Of a DNA stretch of 64,000 nt, positions 33,252 to 41,521 are shown piece by piece. The DNA comes from Christiangramia salexigens. Its GTDB lineage: Bacteria > Bacteroidota > Bacteroidia > Flavobacteriales > Flavobacteriaceae. Where the stretch lies: contig NZ_CP018153.1 in NCBI RefSeq assembly GCF_001889005.1, positions 1,460,501 to 1,524,500 on the forward strand, given 5' to 3'. Position 1 is the stretch's first letter; every line of letters begins with the position of its first letter. A program made the translations under genes and the position numbers. A model generated the notes under the pieces. The model saw nothing but the letters and a program-made list of their open reading frames with translations, did not search any database and had not been told where the DNA came from.

Positions 33252-33780
33252 GTTTCAACTTTTTTAATTCGGCCTGTAATTTCTTTTTCCCCCGGTGAAC
33301 CAGAGTTCTGGATGCCACCTGTGTGATCCCTAATATTTCGCTTATTTCCTCATGATCATAACCTTCAATAAGGAAAAGCATCAGCGGATACTTATATTTT
33401 TCAGGAAGGTTGTCAATTTCATTTTTTATATCATCTACCCCTATCCCATCATCTATCTGCCAGTTATTCTCATCTTCTACTGTTGCCAGTGTCTGTTCAT
33501 TTATAGCTACCATCTCCAGTTTTCTGGCCTTTAATTTATCCAGACAATTATTGATCACTATTCGTTTTAACCAGGCACCAAAGCTGACCTCCCCGGTAAA
33601 CTGTTCGATCCTGGTGAACGCCTTAATAAATGCTTCCTGCATAGCATCTTCGGCTTCCATGCTATCTTTTAAAAACCGAAAAGCCACATAATACATAGCC
33701 TCGCAATACTGATTGTATAACCTAAGCTGAGCTTTGCGGCTATTATTTTTACAGGCATCTATTAATTTATGCTGTATCAA
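33235..33780 (-). CDS. ECF-type RNA polymerase sigma factor
   Basis: A 181-residue sigma-70 family protein. Region 2 is FRFLKDSMEAEDAMQEAFIKAF at about 35-56 (split for length: FRFLKDSMEAEDAMQEAF, then IKAF) with FGAWLKRIVINNCLDKLKARK after it, and region 4 has LPEKYKYPLMLFLIEGYDHE, then EISEILGITQVASRTLVHRGK, the helix-turn-helix that reads the -35 element. There is no region 1.1 or 3, as usual for ECF factors. The only usable start is TTG at 33780 because the first internal Met is at residue 29. It heads an overlapping operon with a membrane protein and a secreted coiled-coil protein. Confidence 0.93.
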   Translation of the reverse strand: MIQHKLIDACKNNSRKAQLRLYNQYCEAMYYVAFRFLKDSMEAEDAMQEAFIKAFTRIEQFTGEVSFGAWLKRIVINNCLDKLKARKLEMVAINEQTLATVEDENNWQIDDGIGVDDIKNEIDNLPEKYKYPLMLFLIEGYDHEEISEILGITQVASRTLVHRGKKKLQAELKKLKHGTGY

Positions 33781-33948
33781 TTTTAATTGGTTTAGGTTGG
33801 TTAGTACACTATAAAGACGAATTGATTTTTAGCTTGTTGCAAAAACCCGAAAAAAAATAATATTAATCTAATTTAGTTCTTTAATCTACATTAGCCTTCT
33901 AAAGTGATTGGCCGGATTTTTGTCTAACTTCCTCTAAATTGAATTAAA

Positions 33949-34521
33949 ATGAGTTCCGGAAATAAACTGATACTTAAACTTGCTGGTGCTATACTCGTTC
34001 TATGCCTAATTCTGTTCGTAATTTTCAGATACAACACAAAGGCTCATAGTCCCGAAGAAACCATCACGTATAACAGGGAAAATATCAAGCTGGAAGTTTT
34101 CTATAACCGACCATATAAAAGGGACAGGGAAATTTTTGGTGGACTTGTACCCTATAACGAGGTATGGAGAACCGGCGCAAACGAAGCCACCACATTCGAG
34201 AGCAGTAAGGATATTCTGGTAGACGGAAGTCTTTTAAAAGCGGGGAAATATACGCTATGGACCATTCCCAAAGAAGACAGTTGGAAGGTTATCTTCAATT
34301 CACAGATGTATCCCTGGGGAATAGATACAGATAAAAAGGCTTCCCGGGATCCTGAATTTGATGTTCTTGTAATTGAAAGACCAGTTATTACTACTTCTGA
34401 ATCTCTTGAACAATTCAGCATTTACTTTGAGGATGACGGGGAGTTTATCAATTTGATATTAGCCTGGGATAAGACCAAAGTACTGGTTCCGCTAATTCCT
34501 GAAGGTTCAGCCATAAAATAG
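33949..34521 (+). CDS. DUF2911 membrane-anchored protein
   Basis: A 190-residue protein with an N-terminal membrane segment (LILKLAGAILVLCLILFVIF, residues 6-25) and a DUF2911 beta-domain outside the membrane. Conserved family stretches are RDREIFGGLVPYNEVWRTGA near 67-86, GKYTLWTIPKED near 111-122, WKVIFNSQMYPWGI and FINLILAWDKTKV near the end. DUF2911 proteins are common in Bacteroidota and have no assigned biochemical role. It is transcribed away from the ECF operon, with 168 bp between the two starts, and faces the ohr gene, from which a hairpin separates it. Confidence 0.82.
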   Translation: MSSGNKLILKLAGAILVLCLILFVIFRYNTKAHSPEETITYNRENIKLEVFYNRPYKRDREIFGGLVPYNEVWRTGANEATTFESSKDILVDGSLLKAGKYTLWTIPKEDSWKVIFNSQMYPWGIDTDKKASRDPEFDVLVIERPVITTSESLEQFSIYFEDDGEFINLILAWDKTKVLVPLIPEGSAIK

Positions 34522-34535
34522 AAAGAACATAAAAA

Positions 34536-34577
34536 AGCCACAACTTTTCCGATAATGATTATCGTATGGTTGTGGCT
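34536..34577. terminator. Terminator between the convergent DUF2911 and ohr genes
   Basis: AGCCACAAC (34536-34544) pairs with GTTGTGGCT (34569-34577), and an inner GATAA/TTATC pairing closes the loop. The A run before it becomes a T run on the minus strand, so it chiefly serves ohr. Confidence 0.8.
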
Positions 34578-34601
34578 CTTATTGTAGAATTTTGAATTTT
34601 C

Positions 34602-35030
34602 CTAGTCTTCGTCCAGAAGCAGATTTAGACTTACGTCAATATTATCTCTGGTAGCTCTGGAATAAGGGCAGATCTCATGGGCCTCATTTACGAGGGTCTC
34701 ACCTGTTTCCACATCCAGTCCCGGCAAATAAGAGTCCAGCGTCACAGATAGCTGAAGTTCATCCTCTTCTGTCATTCCAAGTTTCACATTGGCGGTTACG
34801 CTATAATCTCCGAGTTCGATATTATGTTCTTTAGCAACAGCTACTAATGCGGCACCAAAACAGGCAGAATAAGCCGCACCAAATAATTGCTCCGGATTGG
34901 TAAATTTACCGCCTTCACCACCCATACTTTTTGGAGTGGTTTGTTTAATATCCAATATTCCATCTTCACTAAGAGTACGACCATCGCGGCCACCCGTTGT
35001 AGTTACTTTAGTTTTATATAAGTTTTTCAT
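34602..35030 (-). CDS. ohr: Organic hydroperoxide resistance protein (OsmC/Ohr family)
   Basis: A 142-residue thiol peroxidase that reduces organic hydroperoxides. Both active cysteines are visible: AACFGAAL-type context AYSACFGAALVAVA near residue 60, and HEICPYSRATRDNI near 120. The N-terminus LYKTKVTTTGGRDGRTLSED is typical of Ohr. I use the ATG at 35030 (MKNLYKTK), which fits the family length of about 140; an upstream ATG at 35078 would add 16 residues unrelated to the family. No OhrR regulator is next to it. Confidence 0.92.
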   Translation of the reverse strand: MKNLYKTKVTTTGGRDGRTLSEDGILDIKQTTPKSMGGEGGKFTNPEQLFGAAYSACFGAALVAVAKEHNIELGDYSVTANVKLGMTEEDELQLSVTLDSYLPGLDVETGETLVNEAHEICPYSRATRDNIDVSLNLLLDED

Positions 35031-35133
35031 TGCGTGAAATAATTTAAGTAATTTAGTTTGTTTCAATATACCATGCATTTAAAGATGCCTGAAACCCGAA
35101 TTCTTAAACTTATCTTAAATATTCTGCCTCATT

Positions 35134-36210
35134 TTGAATAAAAAACAATCAAAATCTGCATTAAGCGAATCTGAAAATAAACCCTTATCCAAAAATGTAA
35201 GTCCGGTATCTGCAAAAAGGATCAGAAATTTCAGAAAGAATAAATTTTCGGAAGAGGACCTGCTTAAAGATCTTCTGAATGGTAACAAGACAGCACTAGG
35301 CCGCGGGATCACTTTAATTGAAAGCAATCAGACCAGTCATCAGCAGAAAGCTGAATACATCATTGAAGGCGCTTTACCGCATGCTCATAAGTCTATAAGA
35401 ATAGGGATTACCGGGGTGCCTGGTGTAGGCAAAAGTACATTTATTGAAAGTTTTGGATCTTACCTCATTGGGAAAGGAAAGAAAGTAGCGGTGCTTGCGG
35501 TGGACCCCAGCAGTTCCGTATCCAGAGGAAGTATTCTTGGTGATAAGACTAGGATGGAAAATCTGGTAAAGGAAAAAAATGCTTTTATAAGGCCTTCTCC
35601 CAGTGGAGAATCTTTAGGAGGCGTGGCCCGAAAAACGCGTGAAAGCATCATCCTTTGTGAAGCCGCTGGATTTGATGTGATCCTTATAGAGACTGTTGGA
35701 GTAGGTCAAAGTGAAACCACAGTACATAGTATGACCGATTTTTTTCTTCTTTTAAAACTGGCGGGAGCAGGCGATGAACTTCAGGGTATCAAGAGAGGTA
35801 TTGTAGAAATGGCAGATGCAATAGTCATCAATAAAGCAGATGGTGAAAATCAAAAGGCTGCACGAGAAGCAAAACTTGAATTCAACCGTGCCCTTCAGCT
35901 TTATCCACCTAAAGAAAGCAACTGGAAACCCGAAGTCAAATTATGCAGTGCACTTTACGATCAGGGAATTTCTGATGTATGGGAAATGATAACAGTATTC
36001 GAGAATAAGGTCCGGAAAAGCGGATTCTTTCAGCATAACCGCCAGGAACAGAATAAATTCTGGTTATATCAAACCGTCAACGATTATTTAAAAAGTCGGT
36101 TTTATGACCACCCTGAGATAAAAACAGCTTTAAAGGAACAATTAAAACTTATCGAGGAGAATAGAACAACAGCCTTTGCAGCTGCAAAACATCTATTGGA
36201 CCTCGCCTAA
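35134..36210 (+). CDS. meaB: MeaB/ArgK-type GTPase chaperone of B12-dependent mutase
   Basis: A 358-residue G3E GTPase. Walker A GVPGVGKST is at 94-102, then VLAVDPSSSVSRGSILGDKT, the ETVGVGQSE switch region near 186 and the base-recognition NKAD near 233. MeaB loads adenosylcobalamin into methylmalonyl-CoA mutase and protects it from inactivation. The only start without a prior stop and with a full N-terminal helix is TTG at 35134; the first Met is near residue 142. No mutase gene is adjacent, although an acyl-CoA mutase and an adenosyltransferase lie in the window. The 3' end overlaps the convergent PAP2 gene by 18 bp. Confidence 0.93.
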   Translation: MNKKQSKSALSESENKPLSKNVSPVSAKRIRNFRKNKFSEEDLLKDLLNGNKTALGRGITLIESNQTSHQQKAEYIIEGALPHAHKSIRIGITGVPGVGKSTFIESFGSYLIGKGKKVAVLAVDPSSSVSRGSILGDKTRMENLVKEKNAFIRPSPSGESLGGVARKTRESIILCEAAGFDVILIETVGVGQSETTVHSMTDFFLLLKLAGAGDELQGIKRGIVEMADAIVINKADGENQKAAREAKLEFNRALQLYPPKESNWKPEVKLCSALYDQGISDVWEMITVFENKVRKSGFFQHNRQEQNKFWLYQTVNDYLKSRFYDHPEIKTALKEQLKLIEENRTTAFAAAKHLLDLA

Positions 36211-36765
36211 TATCCTTTTTACCAAAATTTGACGTATACTGTAAAATAAATATCCAAAACCGGCTCCTATAAAGATCCCTGTGATCACGTCCCCGGGGTA
36301 ATGCACACCAAGATATATTCTGCTATAGGAAACCACCAAGGCCCAAATAATCAAAAACCCGAATAGTTTGGGATAATGTTTTTTAAATAGAAATCCCAGA
36401 AAGATTGCTACACCGGTAGAATTAGCTGCGTGTGCAGAAAAATACCCATAACTACCACACCTCACGGCCACAAAACGAGCGTACTCCATTACACCCTCCT
36501 GCCGGCAGGGTCTCAACCGCTCAAATCCGTGTTTGAAAACATTCGCAAGTTGATCTGTTGCAGTGATCAGCAATGTGATCACTACAAGAGTAATAAGGGT
36601 AGCTTTCCATCCATAGGTGCGAAAAAGCAGATATAACAGGACAGCATATAGAGGAATCGCCATCCATTTATCGCTGATCGCGACCCAAAGCCAGTCCCAG
36701 CGCTCCATTCCCAGATTATTAAGGAACAGGAAAAGTTCTCTGTCTAAGTTGGCTAATTTTTCCAT
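36193..36765 (-). CDS. PAP2-family phosphatase
   Basis: A 190-residue membrane protein with about five hydrophobic segments. The three parts of the PAP2 signature are present: the FKHGFERLRPC motif (KxxxxxxRP) near residue 75, the central YGYFSAHAANSTGVA (PSGH is here FSAH) near 108, and YSRIYLGVHYPGDVITG (SRxxxxxHxxxD) near 150. It should remove phosphate from undecaprenyl diphosphate or a phosphatidic acid. The Pro-Ser of the second motif is replaced by Phe-Ser, as in some bacterial members. Its start abuts the stop codon of the small gene at 36766-36996. Confidence 0.9.
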   Translation of the reverse strand: MEKLANLDRELFLFLNNLGMERWDWLWVAISDKWMAIPLYAVLLYLLFRTYGWKATLITLVVITLLITATDQLANVFKHGFERLRPCRQEGVMEYARFVAVRCGSYGYFSAHAANSTGVAIFLGFLFKKHYPKLFGFLIIWALVVSYSRIYLGVHYPGDVITGIFIGAGFGYLFYSIRQILVKRILGEVQ

Positions 36766-36996
36766 TTAATCGGCTTCGTAGCGGTCTACTTCCCTGTCAT
36801 AAAATTCGGTTGCCTGAGTGATCAGAGTTTCAGCTTCGCTGGAAAGTTCTTCTTCGTCTGTCTTGTCAAACTCTTCAAGCCATTCTACTTCGTCATCTTT
36901 AAGGTCAATAATAAACCTTGGAAATTCTGTATGAATCACAAAGATCGAATCCGGGAAATCGGTATTATCACCGAGTATAAATTTTGGAAGTTCCAT
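36766..36996 (-). CDS. Small conserved acidic protein of unknown function
   Basis: A 76-residue protein rich in Asp and Glu, without signal or membrane segments. Its N-terminus (MELPKFILGDNTDFPDSIFV) is beta-like and the C-terminus (EAETLITQATEFYDREVDRY) helical. I do not recognise a named family. It lies 10 bp downstream of the MATE gene and its stop codon touches the ATG of the PAP2 gene, so the three appear co-transcribed from the MATE promoter. The tight spacing and codon use similar to the neighbours argue that it is real. Confidence 0.68.
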   Translation of the reverse strand: MELPKFILGDNTDFPDSIFVIHTEFPRFIIDLKDDEVEWLEEFDKTDEEELSSEAETLITQATEFYDREVDRYEAD

Positions 36997-37006
36997 TATA
37001 TAGAAT

Positions 37007-38368
37007 TTAAACTTTTAATGCTTCTTTAGTTTTTATGAGCTTTTTGCTCAAATAATTAAACCTGAAATATAACAATAATGCCGAGGATGTCAAGCCTGCA
37101 AGCAAGCCAAACCAAATCCCCATACTACCCAATTGCTCCGGCTGACCGTAATAATAACTAACGGGAAAACCTATGATCCAATATGAGATAAAACAGATCA
37201 CGGTAGGTATTTTCACATCCTGAAGTCCGCGTAGAGCTCCCAGGATTACAACCTGAATTCCATCACTTAATTGGAATAATGCCGCAACGATGAGAAGCTG
37301 TGCTGCGAGGCCAATCACCTCAGCGTTGTCTATATAGAATACAGGGAGTATATCTTTTAAAAGAATAAAAAGGATCGCAAAAACAGCTTCGATAAGAAAA
37401 ACCAGGAGGAATATTGAAAAGCCTATCCTGCGCAGTTCACGAAATCTTTTTAGTCCAACCTGATTACCTACTCTTATAGTTGCCGTCACCCCAAGGCCTA
37501 CGGCTATCATAAAGGTCATGGAAGCCAGGTTTAGTGCGATCTGATTCGCGGCCTGCGGATTGGTTCCTAAATTTCCTGCAAGGAATATCGTAGCTGTAAA
37601 TATGGCTACCTCGAACAGCATTTGTAATGCAGTTGGAAAGCCTAGGGATAAAAGTCTTTTGAAGATATCCCATCTCAACATTTCCTTCTTGGACCATTTG
37701 AAATATTCTACGAATTTGGATTTCCTTCTAAGGATCTCCCATACAAACCACAGCATGAAGAACCTTGAAATAAGTGTTCCCCACGCAGCTCCTTCCAGCT
37801 CAAGTCTTGGAAAGAACCAGATTCCATAAATCAGGAAATAGTTAAATACCACATTCACAATATTGGCCAGCAGAGTGGCATACATGGCATAGCGAGTTTG
37901 AGAGAGCCCGTCTGCGAATTGTTTGAATGCCTGAAAAGCCATTAACGGCAGCATTGAAAAAGCTACAATATTGAGATAAGGTATGGCGAGTTCCACCACC
38001 TCCTCCGGCTGATCCAGATAATATAAAATAGGTTTAGCCGCCAGAAGTAAGAGGAAAAGCAGGAAACCATTTATAGTGCTCAAAATAAGACCATGATGAA
38101 AAAAGCTCCTTCCATCCTCCAGGTCATCGGCTCCATCGGCTTCAGCGATCAAAGGTGTGATCGCAAAAGAAAATCCTATTCCCATAGACATGGCGATAAA
38201 CACCAATGCGTTCCCGAGGGAAACCGCAGCAAGCGGAGCGGCCCCAAGCCTTCCAATCATAAGGTTATCTACCAAACCAACCATTACATGGCCTAATTGT
38301 CCCAGCATCACCGGGTAGGCTATGTTCAGGTTTTTACCGAATTCTTTGGTATAGTCAGATAGTTGCAA
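37007..38368 (-). CDS. MATE-family efflux transporter
   Basis: A 453-residue protein with twelve hydrophobic segments in two halves. The N-terminal half has AYPVMLGQLGHVMVGLVDNL and MIGRLGAAPLAAVSLGNALV, the second half LGFPTALQMLFEVAIFTATIF (split as LGFPTALQMLFEVAIF and TATIF) and GLGVTATIRVGNQVG; both are family signatures of NorM/MatE. It exports cationic drugs or metabolites in exchange for Na+ or H+. The start must be TTG at 38368: the first ATG at residue 21 would cut into helix 1 and no ATG lies between TTG and the upstream stop. Small genes for an acidic protein and a PAP2 phosphatase follow. Confidence 0.93.
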   Translation of the reverse strand: MQLSDYTKEFGKNLNIAYPVMLGQLGHVMVGLVDNLMIGRLGAAPLAAVSLGNALVFIAMSMGIGFSFAITPLIAEADGADDLEDGRSFFHHGLILSTINGFLLFLLLLAAKPILYYLDQPEEVVELAIPYLNIVAFSMLPLMAFQAFKQFADGLSQTRYAMYATLLANIVNVVFNYFLIYGIWFFPRLELEGAAWGTLISRFFMLWFVWEILRRKSKFVEYFKWSKKEMLRWDIFKRLLSLGFPTALQMLFEVAIFTATIFLAGNLGTNPQAANQIALNLASMTFMIAVGLGVTATIRVGNQVGLKRFRELRRIGFSIFLLVFLIEAVFAILFILLKDILPVFYIDNAEVIGLAAQLLIVAALFQLSDGIQVVILGALRGLQDVKIPTVICFISYWIIGFPVSYYYGQPEQLGSMGIWFGLLAGLTSSALLLYFRFNYLSKKLIKTKEALKV

Positions 38369-38451
38369 GACTGAAAATTTTAAGTTTGCAAAGGTAGAGG
38401 CTTTGCTTGTCTTTTAAAGAATATTCTAATAATCTTTACTAACTGAGAGTC

Positions 38452-39873
38452 TTAATCCGGCCTCTCCACTTTAGAGGTACTTATATTTTTTAATCCGTAT
38501 TTGTCGATCAGATAGATCAATGAGGTCATGGTTGCTGCCCCAAGTTCAAGCTCTCTCTTATTCACATGCTCAAAGGTATCGTTGGAAGCATGGTGATAAT
38601 CAAAATAACGCTGTGAATCGGGTCTTAATCCGGCCAATACGGTTCCATTACCTTTTAAAGGTCCAATATCTGCTCCACTTCCTCCCAATTCGAAATAATG
38701 GATCAAGTATGGTTTAAACAGATGTTTCCATGAAAGTATCCTGGCAAACTGTGTATCTTCAGCCGTAAACTGAAATCCCCTTGGAGTAAAACCTCCGGCA
38801 TCACTTTCCAGAGCGAAAATGTGATTTTCATTTTTCGACTCGGCAACTTCAGCATATTTATTTCCGCCTCTTAAACCGTTTTCTTCATTCATGAACAATA
38901 CAACTCTAATCGTTCTTTTAGGTTTATAATTGAGTTCCTTCATCAACCTCAAAACCTCCATAGATTGCACCACTCCTGCTCCATCATCATGAGCTCCGTC
39001 TCCAAGGTCCCAGGAATCTAAATGACCCCCTACAACCATGATCTCTTCAGGATATTGAGAACCAGTTATCTCTCCAATCACATTATAGGATTGAACATCT
39101 TCATGCTGCTCACAATTCAGCTTAAAATAAAGTTCCAGGTCTTCCTGAATTTTCAAAATACTACTTAGGTATTCAGCATCATTTGTGGAAATTGCTGCTG
39201 CAGGGATCCTGTCTTCAACCGGTGTATCGCCATAGCTCATAGAGCCGGTATGAGGAAAATCATCTAATCTAAGATTCATGGATCTCACTATAACTCCGGC
39301 TGCACCATATTTAGCAGCCTCCTCAGCTCCGGAATAACGCTGATCTACGCAACCTCCATAGGATTCAAAAGTTTGAATGAGGTCTGCGCGCATAGGCCTG
39401 TTATAGAACACGATCTTTCCCTCTATGTTTTCGCGGCCATATTCGGCAAGTTGTTCAATCCCCTGAACTTCTATTACCTTTGCTTTTGTACCACCATCTG
39501 GAGTAGCTATGGAACCACCAAGAGCAGTAATATTTACATTTCGCGTCTCTCCCGGCCCCGTTTGAACGTATGCGAATTCCCGTTCACCTCTCGTCCACTT
39601 CGGCACCATTACCGGTTGCAACCATACTTTATTTAAACCTAATTTTTCCAGTTCTGCTTTGGTATATTCAACAGCCTTTTGCGCATTAAAGGATCCGGAT
39701 AAGCGGCCGCCAATTTCATTGGATAGATGATCCAGCCATTCATAACTCTTACCATTAAGCAAAGACATGTCATAAATACTACGGATCTTTAGTGAATCCT
39801 CAGTCTTTTCAGTCTGAGCAGTTAGGGAAAGTCCTGAAATTAGCAGGCAAAAGAAAATAATTAAAGCTCTCAT
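38452..39873 (-). CDS. Secreted M28-family metallopeptidase (carboxypeptidase Q-like)
   Basis: A 473-residue exported zinc peptidase. The signal peptide is MRALIIFFCLLISGLSLTAQ. A PA-type insertion domain (about 120-225, YGAAGVIVRSMN) precedes the metal centre: GGHLDSWDLGDGAHDDGAG (His and bridging Asp) near 281-299, MNEENGLRGG (catalytic Glu and ligand Glu) near 329-338, the ligand Asp in ESDAGGF near 358, and HHASNDTFEH near 432. Such enzymes cut dipeptides or N-terminal residues in the periplasm or outside the cell. It stands alone, 83 bp downstream of the MATE gene start (divided by a non-coding gap), and 59 bp after PPK2 in the same orientation. Confidence 0.92.
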   Translation of the reverse strand: MRALIIFFCLLISGLSLTAQTEKTEDSLKIRSIYDMSLLNGKSYEWLDHLSNEIGGRLSGSFNAQKAVEYTKAELEKLGLNKVWLQPVMVPKWTRGEREFAYVQTGPGETRNVNITALGGSIATPDGGTKAKVIEVQGIEQLAEYGRENIEGKIVFYNRPMRADLIQTFESYGGCVDQRYSGAEEAAKYGAAGVIVRSMNLRLDDFPHTGSMSYGDTPVEDRIPAAAISTNDAEYLSSILKIQEDLELYFKLNCEQHEDVQSYNVIGEITGSQYPEEIMVVGGHLDSWDLGDGAHDDGAGVVQSMEVLRLMKELNYKPKRTIRVVLFMNEENGLRGGNKYAEVAESKNENHIFALESDAGGFTPRGFQFTAEDTQFARILSWKHLFKPYLIHYFELGGSGADIGPLKGNGTVLAGLRPDSQRYFDYHHASNDTFEHVNKRELELGAATMTSLIYLIDKYGLKNISTSKVERPD

Positions 39874-39932
39874 TCTTGAAATTTTTGCCAGCTAAAATAG
39901 CAGGAAATATTTCAAATATAAATTATAACTGA

Positions 39933-40817
39933 TTAATTCTCTTCCTTTTGAAGTTGTTCTCTGTAAAGGTCTATATTTTTGTGAATTTCGGGAGCGAGTT
40001 CTGGTTCCTTCACTTCTTTATAAGACTTAAGTTCTTCCAGTAAAATTTTCGCAACAATATATCTTGCAGTGGCTTTATCATCGGCTGGGATCACATACCA
40101 GGGAGCTTTGCCAGTAGATGTATTATTTATTGCTTCCTGATAGCATTCCTGGTAATCACTCCAAAGCGCTCTTTCTTTAAGGTCTCCGGGAGAAAATTTC
40201 CAATTCTTACTCGGTTTGTCAAGACGCCTAAGCAACCGGTTCTTCTGTTCAGACTTAGAAAGATGCAGAAAAAATTTAAATACTATTGTCCCGTTCTGCA
40301 CAATATGTTCTTCAAAATTTCTGATCTGTTCAAAACGTTTTTCCCAAAATGTTTCATCGATATCCTCCACTGAATTGACTCCGGGTAGATTCTCATACAT
40401 GATATACTCGGGATGTACCCTGGTGACTAATACATTCTCATAATGAGTACGGTTAAACACACCAAATTTGCCCCGTTGCGGAAGAGCGATATAATGTCTC
40501 CACAAATAATCATGTTTCAATTCGTTGGATGTCGGCGTCTTAAAACTATGAACAACGACCCCTCTGCTATTAAAATCTTTAAATACTTCGCGTATTAGAC
40601 TATCCTTACCGGCAGTATCCATTCCCTGGAGACAAATAAGAACAGAATATTTTCCGAAAGCATACAGCGTATCCTGCCACTTACCGAGTTTTTTTCTAAC
40701 TTCTTTAAGCTGATCTTCAATATAATCTTCAGAAGATTGAAGATCGTAGATTGTATTTTTTTTACTCAGATCTATTTTAGAATTTACCTTAAATTCTGAT
40801 GGATCGATTTGCTTCAT
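39933..40817 (-). CDS. ppk2: Polyphosphate kinase 2 (PPK2)
   Basis: A 294-residue kinase that uses polyphosphate to phosphorylate nucleotides. Walker A GMDTAGKD is at 65-72, the lid-side RHYIALPQRGKFGVFNRTHYE near 107-127 (split) and the Walker B-like VLVTRVHPE follow, together with FFLHLSKSEQKNRLLRRL. Length and the presence of one kinase domain indicate a class I PPK2, but class cannot be fixed without alignment. I start it at the ATG at 40817 (MKQIDPSEF); an extension to 41042 is open but is not part of the family and overlaps the divergent GNAT gene region. Confidence 0.93.
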   Translation of the reverse strand: MKQIDPSEFKVNSKIDLSKKNTIYDLQSSEDYIEDQLKEVRKKLGKWQDTLYAFGKYSVLICLQGMDTAGKDSLIREVFKDFNSRGVVVHSFKTPTSNELKHDYLWRHYIALPQRGKFGVFNRTHYENVLVTRVHPEYIMYENLPGVNSVEDIDETFWEKRFEQIRNFEEHIVQNGTIVFKFFLHLSKSEQKNRLLRRLDKPSKNWKFSPGDLKERALWSDYQECYQEAINNTSTGKAPWYVIPADDKATARYIVAKILLEELKSYKEVKEPELAPEIHKNIDLYREQLQKEEN

Positions 40818-40892
40818 AGTAACTGGCTTTGTCTCTAAATATACAATCTTTAAAAGATTTAATTTTTTTATATTCGCAGCAAATAAACCGGC

Positions 40893-41489
40893 TTGGATAA
40901 ACACGAAAAACAAGAGATCATAGATAAGGTTACGACCTTGCTTAAAGAGATCCCGTCGTCTATGGACGTGGTGAAAGAAGGAGGAAACCGTGATCGCAGA
41001 TTTCGATATCTCGCGACCCATATGGTAGAAAAGGCAATTCAAAAAGATGCCTTGATAATTTCTGAGAATCGAAAAGGGATCGCCATTTTATTCAAGACCA
41101 GCAAAAAAGATAATAATATCTGGAAAGATCTCTGGACACAATTGGCACTTGTGATCAATGTTACTGGTATTAAAAATGCATACAGGATCATTAAAACCCA
41201 GGATTATATCAAAAAGCAAAGGCCACAGAATAGTGAATACTTGTATTGCTGGTTCTGGGGAATTTTAAAAGATTCTCGCGGAGCAGATACTCAGGTAGGA
41301 AAGGAAATGAAAGATGAATTCTACCGCAGAGCAAAGAAATACAATCTTCCACTATATGCTGAAACCCGCATGAAAAAGAATGCGCTGGTTTATCAGAGAT
41401 TTGGATTCAAACTTTTTCATGAGTGGGCTCACCCAAGTGGGGATACCATGTATTTTCTTAGATACGATCCACCGAAAAAAGATCAATAA
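40893..41489 (+). CDS. GNAT-family N-acetyltransferase
   Basis: A 198-residue protein. The core has VVKEGGNRDRRFRYLATHMV near 26-45, a central AILFKTSKKDN strand, an acceptor-side region around YLYCWFWGILKDSRGADTQVG near 117-137 (split), and a C-terminal RMKKNALVYQRFGFKLFHEW, where the NALVYQRFGF segment is the classic acetyl-CoA-binding motif B of GNATs. The substrate is unknown. The gene starts at a TTG (40893), with the next Met at residue 24, and is divergent from ppk2 (75 bp between them). A bidirectional terminator separates it from the response regulator gene. Confidence 0.78.
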   Translation: MDKHEKQEIIDKVTTLLKEIPSSMDVVKEGGNRDRRFRYLATHMVEKAIQKDALIISENRKGIAILFKTSKKDNNIWKDLWTQLALVINVTGIKNAYRIIKTQDYIKKQRPQNSEYLYCWFWGILKDSRGADTQVGKEMKDEFYRRAKKYNLPLYAETRMKKNALVYQRFGFKLFHEWAHPSGDTMYFLRYDPPKKDQ

Positions 41490-41494
41490 TAAAA

Positions 41495-41519
41495 AAACCG
41501 GCCTGGAGCCGGTTTTTTT
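41495..41519. terminator. Bidirectional terminator between GNAT and response regulator genes
   Basis: AAACCGGC (41495-41502) pairs with GCCGGTTT (41508-41515), loop CTGGA, seven T on the plus strand and seven A on the other side. It closes two convergent genes. Confidence 0.9.
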
Positions 41520-41521
41520 AT

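Noticed and set aside
40818..41042. 75-residue N-terminal extension of PPK2
   Set aside because: It overlaps the start of the divergent GNAT gene, has no family similarity, and the ATG at 40817 fits the usual PPK2 N-terminus.
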